Positions 21,041-27,380 of a DNA stretch of 27,380 bases are shown piece after piece. The notes under the pieces are model-generated. The model searched no databases and was not told the DNA's origin. It saw only the letters and a program-made list of their open reading frames with translations. This DNA is from a virus: positions 1 through 27,380 of IMG/VR virus record IMGVR_UViG_3300032217_000691; one strand, written 5' to 3'. The first letter of the stretch is position 1. The number at the start of each line of letters is the position of its first letter. A program made the translations under genes and the position numbers.

Positions 21041-21441
21041 TTCTTTTCTAATTTAGTTTTTGCATCGTGACATGTCTTGCATAATACCTGTAAGTTATCT
21101 TGTTCACAGAATAATCTATTAACAAATCCTGGTAGGTCATCAGCACAGTTCAATGAACCTGCTCCTACAATATGATCAACGTTAATTAGCTTCTCTGCAA
21201 ACCATTGTTTACATGCATTACATTTGTATTCAAACTTCTGTCTTTTATTAGGGCCCTTATATGCTCTACGAGCTTTCATTTTACATTCTGAAATAGGTTT
21301 CCACCATCTAGACTTCTGTCTGAGTGCACTTCTAATAAAACTCCAAAAAGCAGATTCAGTCATACTACCAGCATTTCTCACTTTAGGTGATTTAGCTCTA
21401 GGTATCTTTGCTCTTCTTTTTGTAGCGTTTTTCTTTATCAT
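21037..21441 (-). CDS. HNH endonuclease
   Basis: The 134-residue protein has a strongly basic N terminus (MIKKNATKRRAKIPRAKSPK). It then has CNACKQWF (Cys74, Cys77), NVDHIVGAGS (Asp89, His90), EQDNLQVLC (Asn116) and CKTCHDAKTK (Cys121, Cys124, His125). That is a ββα-metal HNH motif held by a zinc from the four Cys. It could cut DNA as a homing or free-standing nuclease, or act in packaging. No intron or flanking split gene is seen, so homing is only one option. It follows a hairpin at 21458. Confidence 0.85.
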   Translation of the reverse strand: MIKKNATKRRAKIPRAKSPKVRNAGSMTESAFWSFIRSALRQKSRWWKPISECKMKARRAYKGPNKRQKFEYKCNACKQWFAEKLINVDHIVGAGSLNCADDLPGFVNRLFCEQDNLQVLCKTCHDAKTKLEKK

Positions 21442-21453
21442 ATATTAAATTTA

Positions 21454-21480
21454 ATAGCCCAGGGATTTCTCCCTGGGACT
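21454..21480 (-). other. Strong hairpin between the rIIB-like and HNH genes
   Basis: CCCAGGG (21458-21464) and CCCTGGG (21471-21477) form a 7-bp stem with a 6-base loop, extended by TAG/CTA with one bulged base. It is followed, on the transcribed strand, by CTATTAAATTTAATAT, not a T run. It may be an RNA-processing site, a weak terminator or a block to ribosomes between two genes. Confidence 0.55.
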
Positions 21481-21486
21481 ACAAAT

Positions 21487-22980
21487 TTAATCAATTGTAA
21501 CGATTCTTCCTGAAATTTCTTCTTTAATTTCATCAAGACTCTTAACAATTGTATATACTTCTACAGCTGATAAAGCAGGTAAGTTGAAATCGTACTTCTT
21601 AGCTTCTGCTGTGAATCCTTCCTTAGCTTTCTCAACTAAGTTATCTAATTCACGTACAGCATAAGACTCATCTAACTCAAGAGTATCAAAGTCTAAATCA
21701 TGTAAGATTTCTGTTGCTTCTTCACGAGCTACAGTCATAATTGGCAAATACTCATAACATCTACCCTTAGACTCACCAATACCTACAACTTTCATTGGAT
21801 TAATAAGTACGATAACACTCGTATCTCCACAACCTACATAATGAATCTCATCACTAGTAAAGTGTAAACCTTCAGCACCACAATCATCAGTATTCCATCT
21901 GCACTTAGCTGGGTCCATGTTTACAGCTCTACCAATACGAATGTCAAATGTTCTTGTATGAGCATCTGTGAATCTATTCTCTGATCTATTAGGCAAATCT
22001 AGATACAATTCAGTTAAGTTACCAATCTCTTCACCATGAGGTACTGGCACATTAGATTCATAATTACCTTCACCATCACACTCTGAACAATCACAACTAT
22101 CTTCCCATCCATCACCATAATCACCTTCAGGAATAGATCCTGTACCATCACAATACTCACATGTCTCTGTTGAAATAGTATATAATGCATCTTTGTGAAC
22201 CATCTTATACTCACCATTCTCTAAGAAAATAGTATAGTCATTTGGACTTTTCTTCCAAACAGCTTTCACTTTGTTATAAGCATTACTTACAAAGTGTACA
22301 AGCTCATTAGATCCGTGGAGTGTAACCACATTACGTAATGCTACAAAGAAGCCCTGCTTAGTAATACCAAATGCATTCTTTTTCAAGAAATTAAATAGCT
22401 TATCAGCTACTTCAGCTCTTGGATTCAAGCAACACCACATAAAGAATCTTTGTAAAGCAAGAAATTCATCATTATCTGTACCAAAGTTTCTACCTATCAC
22501 TTCTAAGAATTCTTCTACTAATAATGGAGGAAGACTTCTACTGATACCCTTTAAATAAAGACTACCATTTTTCATCTCAAACTCTTTTAATGTAGCTAAA
22601 TACTCAGCACCTCTTTGAACAGCTTTAGCCTTTTCATATTCAGCTTCAGCTTTTCTTCTTTGGTCTTTTACTTCCTGTGTACTTACAAGATCAAATAGAC
22701 AAGCTTCTGTTTTACAATCTCTAGCAGCATTAAAATCTTCTGATGTTGCTGGAGATTTGGTAATGATATTACCATCATTCATTACAATAGTCAATGTATC
22801 ATTAACCATTTTAATATTCATATATGGCTTACTGGAAGGAGACCATGTACCAGGAAGACCAGAAGAGGGGATTTGCCCCTCTTCATTATCTAATTGATCA
22901 AACGCTTGTTCAATCTTGTTTTCTACTACTTTCTCAATTGTGCGTTCAATAGCACTTTTAAACCATTTTAGACTTAGCAT
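21487..22980 (-). CDS. rIIB: rIIB-like protein with CxxCxGxG zinc-finger insert
   Basis: The 497-residue protein lies directly after a GHKL ATPase (rIIA-like) as in T4 rIIA-rIIB. Residues about 150-220 (LPPLLVEEFLEVIGRNFGTD through FGITKQGFFVALRNV) and the C-terminal region about 330-435 (AGLHF-like GAEGLHFTSDEI, then CGDTSVIVLINPMKVVGIG and GRCYEYLPI) follow the rIIB pattern. Between them residues 274-305 contain CEYCDGTG and CSECDGEG, DnaJ-type CxxCxGxG zinc motifs. T4 rIIB is about 312 residues, so this one is enlarged. In T4 the pair affects lysis timing and escape from exclusion. A 12-A run precedes its ATG. Confidence 0.65.
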   Translation of the reverse strand: MLSLKWFKSAIERTIEKVVENKIEQAFDQLDNEEGQIPSSGLPGTWSPSSKPYMNIKMVNDTLTIVMNDGNIITKSPATSEDFNAARDCKTEACLFDLVSTQEVKDQRRKAEAEYEKAKAVQRGAEYLATLKEFEMKNGSLYLKGISRSLPPLLVEEFLEVIGRNFGTDNDEFLALQRFFMWCCLNPRAEVADKLFNFLKKNAFGITKQGFFVALRNVVTLHGSNELVHFVSNAYNKVKAVWKKSPNDYTIFLENGEYKMVHKDALYTISTETCEYCDGTGSIPEGDYGDGWEDSCDCSECDGEGNYESNVPVPHGEEIGNLTELYLDLPNRSENRFTDAHTRTFDIRIGRAVNMDPAKCRWNTDDCGAEGLHFTSDEIHYVGCGDTSVIVLINPMKVVGIGESKGRCYEYLPIMTVAREEATEILHDLDFDTLELDESYAVRELDNLVEKAKEGFTAEAKKYDFNLPALSAVEVYTIVKSLDEIKEEISGRIVTID

Positions 22981-22991
22981 GTTTTTTTTTT

Positions 22992-25346
22992 TTAAATTGT
23001 TTGTAATTCATTAATTGTTTCTACGGTTAATTCCTGCTCTAATGGAGCATCTTCTGTTAATTTTAGAGTGTAGTGCTCTAAGTTAACTCTATGTTTGTGA
23101 TACTTAAATAGATCTGTAAGAGCCTGAATTATGGGCTCACCTTCTTTATATGTGTAATGCATTAATCCTAGCATTTGATTTAGGAAAGGTAATTTTTCAA
23201 ATACCTCATTTACTTGCTTATAGATTGTATATGTCTCTTGATCAAATAAGTTGTTCTCTTTAGCATATTCTACAATAATTTCTTTTGTAGTTCTATCTGC
23301 ATGAGGTTTGCTATTATTTCTATCATAGTTATTTAAAATGATCAACTTATCAGCAAGATCAGTAGATACAGTTTTGACTATATTAATTCTATCAAATGTA
23401 TATTTTTTATCTTTAACAAGTTGTTCTACCAATATCTCTGTTGCCATTGTTTTAAATGGTCTGTTTTTACCTTCCATAAATTTATCAATTGTTATCCAGT
23501 TATGTAATTCAGCTTTCTGTAAGTTGTCATAAGTTGCTTGTGCAACAATAACAAGATTAACTTGTTTCTCAAAGACGGACCATAAATTGTCCAATCTCTT
23601 CTTATCAGCTTCTTTAGCATAAACATGTAACTTAGATACTTTATGAATGTCCTCCATCTTAAATGTAGTAGGCACAAACTTAGCATATTGATCAGTCAGA
23701 TTCATCTCTGTCTTGGTACCAACCTTACCAGAGAATTCACCTTTCATTCTGACTTTTTTAACACCACCAACTGTAACAGGCTTAGCTAGAATTTTCATTC
23801 TTTTAGCTTTCTGAGCAGCTGTCCATGTTTCAGGGATATCAATAGCATCACAATTAATAAAATCTTTAGAATAAAGACTTACTACATGTTGTAGTTCTGT
23901 AATAAGCTGTCTCCACTGAGACTTAGGATATTTCTCTAATTTTAGCAAAGACCAGTATGTATGATAATCAATTTGATTACCACTTCTAAGTTTAAAAGGT
24001 TTATCTTTTTTAACAAAATAAAAAGTGTTATTATTATCTCCTAATTTACTTCTCAAATAATCCTGCTTAGTTTTAGTAAGTCTATCTTCAAATACATATA
24101 CACCACCAAAAGCATAACCACCTATATCTTGAGGTCTTAAGTTAGTAGTCCAATAATTCTTAGCATTACTGTATCTACCATGATTATATCTATATTTTAC
24201 TTGATATTCACCTAAGAAGTAATCTTTACCTTGTTCAGCTAGTCTCTTAAGATCTAATAACTGTACACCTTCTAGTTTGGGTTGTTTCTCAACAGTAGTA
24301 GCAAGTTTAAGCAATTCTGTTATTTCTACTCTATCTTTACTTCCTATAATAGAACCATCAATATATTTATTGTGACTACTATAGAATTCGAAAATAGAAT
24401 TAATATCAGCTTTATCTGTAATGGATTCATTATATTTATCCATAAAGACATTAGCCACTATAGCTATCTTATCAAGAATAGTCTTCTTAGCTTCCTGTGT
24501 ATATCTGATAGCCTCTCTATTAGGAGTTGGGAATAAACCATCACTAAGACTAAATCTTAAAGCTATCTTCATACGTATTCTTTCAATACCAAGCTTTTCC
24601 CAGTCAATAGGATAACTAACATTATCTAGACATAAATGCATGTCATTATTAACAGCAAGACTAGAATACTGATAATGTTCAGCTCTATGGATTGTAAAGT
24701 TGTTATCAACAGCATAACCAATGCTTGGATCTACATCAAAATATACACTTTCAAAATAAGCTAATTGTTCTTTAATCTTCTGAGTGAAGTTATATCTATC
24801 ATAATAATCCACTGGAACAATCACTTTAACACCATTTGGTTCTGTGGTTGCTTTCTCATATAAAAGATCGATACTATTTGTATCCTCTCCTTCATACATC
24901 ATATATTTACGTTCCATACCATCTTTTCTAGCCACAAAATAGAAGCTAGAACTATAGGCTAATGGAGCTTTGAACCCTAAGCCCATCATACCTAATTCTG
25001 TATTACTGTTACGCTTGGTTGATTTACCATATTTGCTGATAATGTTTACTACATCATCTGCATCTAAACCAATACCAAAATCTTCAACAGCAAATTCATA
25101 TGTATCTGCCTGTGTATTTCTCTTAAAAGAAACAATGATAGGCTTGTCACTCCCAACTCTTCTATGACTATCCAATGCATTAGATGCACATTCTCTGATA
25201 GTAGAGCCTATTGAATCTGAATATAGATTCTTACTTAACATCTGCATCAAAACCTGAGCAGAATCTAAGTCTAGTGACATTTTCACAGTTTCCTGTGATT
25301 CTCCTTCTTGGAGAATGTGTGATTCGGTTTGTTTTTCTAAAATCAT
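22992..25346 (-). CDS. rIIA: rIIA-like GHKL ATPase
   Basis: The 784-residue protein has the GHKL (Hsp90/histidine kinase/MutL) ATP site in its N-terminal 130 residues. STIRECASNALDSHRR is the N box (Glu52, Asn56, Asp59), VEDFGIGLDADD is the G1 box (Asp89, Gly91, Gly93), and GMMGLGFKAPLAY is the G2 box. The long C-terminal part has no obvious domain. Size is close to T4 rIIA (725 residues), and it precedes the rIIB-like gene. In T4 the rIIA protein is membrane-associated and protects from Rex exclusion. The gene starts two bases after the stop of its upstream neighbour. Confidence 0.8.
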   Translation of the reverse strand: MILEKQTESHILQEGESQETVKMSLDLDSAQVLMQMLSKNLYSDSIGSTIRECASNALDSHRRVGSDKPIIVSFKRNTQADTYEFAVEDFGIGLDADDVVNIISKYGKSTKRNSNTELGMMGLGFKAPLAYSSSFYFVARKDGMERKYMMYEGEDTNSIDLLYEKATTEPNGVKVIVPVDYYDRYNFTQKIKEQLAYFESVYFDVDPSIGYAVDNNFTIHRAEHYQYSSLAVNNDMHLCLDNVSYPIDWEKLGIERIRMKIALRFSLSDGLFPTPNREAIRYTQEAKKTILDKIAIVANVFMDKYNESITDKADINSIFEFYSSHNKYIDGSIIGSKDRVEITELLKLATTVEKQPKLEGVQLLDLKRLAEQGKDYFLGEYQVKYRYNHGRYSNAKNYWTTNLRPQDIGGYAFGGVYVFEDRLTKTKQDYLRSKLGDNNNTFYFVKKDKPFKLRSGNQIDYHTYWSLLKLEKYPKSQWRQLITELQHVVSLYSKDFINCDAIDIPETWTAAQKAKRMKILAKPVTVGGVKKVRMKGEFSGKVGTKTEMNLTDQYAKFVPTTFKMEDIHKVSKLHVYAKEADKKRLDNLWSVFEKQVNLVIVAQATYDNLQKAELHNWITIDKFMEGKNRPFKTMATEILVEQLVKDKKYTFDRINIVKTVSTDLADKLIILNNYDRNNSKPHADRTTKEIIVEYAKENNLFDQETYTIYKQVNEVFEKLPFLNQMLGLMHYTYKEGEPIIQALTDLFKYHKHRVNLEHYTLKLTEDAPLEQELTVETINELQTI

Positions 25347-25348
25347 GA

Positions 25349-25708
25349 TTAGTAGTTTACTGTAATGTTAAATTGTTCTAGTATTTCTTTTGCTTTAATT
25401 ATTTGTTCTATTGTTTGTTGATCTGTAATGTTCTCTCTGTTCAATTTAAGAATTCTAGTATCTCTTGGTGAATTAACATAAGACTTCCAAAGCTTATTAA
25501 TTTTCCAAGGTCCTTCTTTTTCAATACCGTGGTTTTTTACTCTTTCTTCATAATACTCTTTAGCACTTATTATAGAACCAGGATAATAGTATTGAAACGT
25601 ACCACCTCTTCCTTGTCCAAAATAAATACCAATAGTAAAATCATTACTGTTGCTAATTGCTACTAAATCTCCTCTGTGGATATCTCCACCTTGTTTAACT
25701 GTATACAT
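25349..25708 (-). CDS. Hypothetical protein, 119 residues
   Basis: The start is set at 25708 (MYTVKQGGDIHRGDLVAISN) because a longer frame from 25756 would overlap the UDG gene, which ends at 25719. The protein is beta-rich in its first half (IGIYFGQGRGGTFQYYYPGS) and helical at the end (QTIEQIIKAKEILEQFNI). The small-barrel-like N terminus, V-K-x-G-D-x-V/L-A-I, suggests an SH3-like or PIN-like fold, but this is only a guess. No catalytic residues were recognised. It lies between UDG and rIIA. Confidence 0.55.
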   Translation of the reverse strand: MYTVKQGGDIHRGDLVAISNSNDFTIGIYFGQGRGGTFQYYYPGSIISAKEYYEERVKNHGIEKEGPWKINKLWKSYVNSPRDTRILKLNRENITDQQTIEQIIKAKEILEQFNITVNY

Positions 25709-25718
25709 AATTGTGTTT

Positions 25719-26438
25719 TTAAAATGGTGCCCATTCTTGCAACCATTGGATTTCAAAATTGTTGTTGTCTTTTAATATTTTATTCACCTTACCAAATACT
25801 CCTTCAGTGTTCCACTCTGAGTTCTTGTAACTAGCAGAAGCTGGATGACTTACAGTGAATGAATAGCTAAATGGTGGTGCATATTTTTGATACTTAGCTG
25901 CATCTTTACCTAAACAGATTACTGGTACCCCTGTTGTACTTAATATCTCTTCAAAGACATATTTAGTAAATGGTTCCCATAAAGCAATATGTGAGCCTGC
26001 TTTATTAATCTCTGTAGTTAGAGCAGCGTTTAGCATAAGTACACCCTGATGAGCTAAATAGTTTAAGTCTGCAGTTTTATTATACTTTAGATTTAATCCA
26101 GCATATAGCTCTCTTTCTAATCCTCCATAGAACTGTTCAAGCGATGGTTGTAATATTCCTGTTGTAGAGCAGCTCATTAATAGACCGTCTGCCACTGGTT
26201 CACCATTTTTTAAACTATGATAAGGACACATGCCTAACATAACCACTTTAACTTCGTCTAGTGGTGTTTCCATAAAGCATCTGTAGACATTAGAAGAAAG
26301 AGGAGCAATTTGCTTGCCCCTCTGACTTTCTGCTTTGAGATATTTATAGATGTTATCACATGCCTCACTTTCAATAAATGGTTGCATTTTTACATGCCAT
26401 GATTCATGAAAATTTTCTTTAAATTTCTCCCAATTCAT
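25719..26438 (-). CDS. ung: Uracil-DNA glycosylase family 1 fold with altered catalytic motif
   Basis: The 239-residue protein has the UNG family 1 layout. VVMLGMCPYHSLKNGEPVAD (residues 65-84) is motif A, where the normal GQDPYH is GMCPYH: the catalytic Asp is Cys71. Other parts match: ILQPSLEQFY, GVLMLNAALTTE (Asn137), ALWEPFTKYV, VICLGKDAAKY, and the Leu-loop motif as VSHPASAS (His198, normal HPSPLS). Normal UNG removes uracil from DNA. With Asp replaced, it may be inactive, slow, or have different specificity, or bind uracil-DNA without cutting. The codon is TGT at 26226-26228. It follows the DUF932 gene by one base. Confidence 0.85.
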   Translation of the reverse strand: MNWEKFKENFHESWHVKMQPFIESEACDNIYKYLKAESQRGKQIAPLSSNVYRCFMETPLDEVKVVMLGMCPYHSLKNGEPVADGLLMSCSTTGILQPSLEQFYGGLERELYAGLNLKYNKTADLNYLAHQGVLMLNAALTTEINKAGSHIALWEPFTKYVFEEILSTTGVPVICLGKDAAKYQKYAPPFSYSFTVSHPASASYKNSEWNTEGVFGKVNKILKDNNNFEIQWLQEWAPF

Positions 26439-26439
26439 A

Positions 26440-27207
26440 TTAAAATATTGATATTTGACTAAACATTGTTTCTTGTATTTCTATAGATTCTGGTTTAGGA
26501 ATATAATCATTAAAGAATTTATGTGCATGAATATGATTCTCCATCCATAAACTAGGATGTAATTCTTTCATAGCAAATGTTGTATAGTTATACAATTCCC
26601 ATAGACTATTCTTAGCACCATAATCATGTGTAGGATTAGTTAACTCTTTAGTAATAATGTTTAATTGTGTAGAACATATAAATTGTTCTTCAATCATCAT
26701 TCTACCAATAAGCTCAGCTTTTGTACGCTTAGTGATTTCTATCTGCTTCATAGCTTCTCTTTGATCTTGCATGGTTTTAAATGAATCCCCTGCTGATTTG
26801 ATATAGTCTGTGATAGCACCTGGTGTAAAATCCTGAATATCACCTTTATGTCTTTTCTTGAATGCACCAAAGTCACCTGATACACAACCATTAGAACAAA
26901 CTAATATACGTGTACCAATAGCAAACTTTAAACTCATGCTTCTGTTATAGCTATTTTGCCAGCCAATTTGTAATTGCATCTCACTGTCTGCAACATTGCT
27001 AATAGAGAATCTACCATTAGCAATCTGACCATCTTTAGCAGATGAATAAGTTTCTTTGTCTAATTTGAAACCAGCTGCTTCAATACCATTTAATGTCAAG
27101 TCAATTAATTGACTGTGAGCAATTGGTTTGTATGTTCTTGTTTGTGCAGGAACTAATGCACTTGTAATAAGTCCCTTTGTAGTATTGTAAGTCTTTGTAC
27201 TTTCCAT
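26440..27207 (-). CDS. DUF932-family phage/plasmid protein
   Basis: The 255-residue protein shows the DUF932 pattern: TYKPIAHSQLIDLTLNGIEA, FSISNVADSEMQLQIGWQNS, SMSLKFAIGTRILVCSNGCV (the conserved C-S-N-G-C pair), and later EITKRTKAELIGRMMIEEQF and NYTTFAMKEL. DUF932 proteins are common on phages and plasmids, often near single-strand-binding and recombination genes. A DNA-related role is likely but not known. Its ATG overlaps the stop of the partial gene upstream (TAATG). Confidence 0.75.
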   Translation of the reverse strand: MESTKTYNTTKGLITSALVPAQTRTYKPIAHSQLIDLTLNGIEAAGFKLDKETYSSAKDGQIANGRFSISNVADSEMQLQIGWQNSYNRSMSLKFAIGTRILVCSNGCVSGDFGAFKKRHKGDIQDFTPGAITDYIKSAGDSFKTMQDQREAMKQIEITKRTKAELIGRMMIEEQFICSTQLNIITKELTNPTHDYGAKNSLWELYNYTTFAMKELHPSLWMENHIHAHKFFNDYIPKPESIEIQETMFSQISIF

Positions 27208-27380
27208 TACATTAAATTTTTGGTTTTTAAATAATCTTCAATAGCTTGTAATCCATGAGCTTTAGCTAAATCAGCCCAATCTTTAATCCCTTCTGATAAA
27301 TACTGACGTGGAACGTTAATATAATCAAAATCAAACAACTTGGTAATCTGTTGTGAGTTAGCCACACCTGTAACATCTGA
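27207..27380 (-). CDS. C-terminal end of an unidentified protein, 5' end cut by window
   Basis: Fifty-seven residues are visible, from SDVTGVANSQQITKLFDFDY to a TAA that overlaps the DUF932 start codon (TAATG). The segment has a NVPRQYLSEGIKDWADLAKA helix and ends EDYLKTKNLM. No family was recognised. The start lies beyond 27380, so its size is unknown. The overlap indicates co-translation with the DUF932 gene. Confidence 0.55.
   Translation of the reverse strand, partial: SDVTGVANSQQITKLFDFDYINVPRQYLSEGIKDWADLAKAHGLQAIEDYLKTKNLM

Noticed and set aside
21037-21441. HNH gene as part of a group I intron
   Set aside because: Neighbouring genes are not split and no intron core was found in the flanks; the hairpin at 21458 alone is not enough.
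23338-25167. Several plus-strand frames inside the rIIA-like gene
   Set aside because: They are short, Ser/Leu-rich shadows opposite a 784-residue protein with clear GHKL motifs.

Overview
The window is a piece of an AT-rich tailed double-stranded DNA phage genome (Caudoviricetes). It carries a lysis cassette, fibre-like proteins, a phage RecA, dUTPase, ribonucleotide reductase, uracil-DNA glycosylase-fold protein, an rIIA/rIIB pair and many short, tightly overlapping genes. The host is probably a member of Bacteroidota, most likely a flavobacterium-like bacterium. The evidence is twofold: starts are preceded by A/T-rich leaders without Shine-Dalgarno sequences, and several promoters match the Bacteroidota pattern TTTG or TTG, 19-20 bases, TAnnTTTG. 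No tRNA, rRNA, CRISPR array or insertion sequence was found, and no gene-free stretch exceeds 300 bases.

Layout. (1) 1-2818, minus strand: a glycan operon with a two-domain glycosyltransferase (cut by the window edge), a cupin and an FkbM-type methyltransferase. (2) 2819-3046: a divergent control region with two near-identical host-type promoters and a plus-strand leader holding two hairpins. (3) 3047-12161, plus strand: membrane proteins, a spanin candidate and a GH24 lysozyme; fibre or appendage proteins with shared N-terminal modules; a Dps/ferritin-like protein; a protein that looks like a virion-anchored LCIB-type beta-carbonic anhydrase; then a long run of very basic Lys/Gly-rich small proteins with a methyltransferase among them. 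(4) 12162-12348: a G+C-richer untranslated stretch ending in a bidirectional terminator. (5) 12332-27380, minus strand: a fringe-like glycosyltransferase, a GroES-like protein, small unknowns, a membrane-anchored HELLH peptidase, an HNH/NinG-like protein, dUTPase, RecA, a terminator, class II (B12-dependent) ribonucleotide reductase, small unknowns, a PD-(D/E)XK nuclease, an HNH nuclease, rIIB-like and rIIA-like proteins, a UDG-like protein and a DUF932 protein.

How it works together. The two strands meet tail-to-tail at the 12.3 kb terminator and diverge from 2.82-3.05 kb. The plus strand is the lysis and virion-decoration module. The rightmost minus block is the nucleotide, replication and recombination module; dUTPase and the UDG-fold protein both deal with uracil in DNA. 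The leftmost minus block, with glycosyltransferases at 5558 and 12332, gives the phage an unusually large glycan toolkit.

Most interesting points: the putative carbonic anhydrase at 8330-9313 with all expected zinc ligands; the UDG-like protein whose catalytic Asp is replaced by Cys (GMCPYH instead of GQDPYH); an rIIB homologue with DnaJ-type CxxCxGxG zinc motifs; and an inverted repeat that exactly brackets the -7 element of the ribonucleotide reductase promoter. All functions are assigned from motifs by eye; no database search was run.
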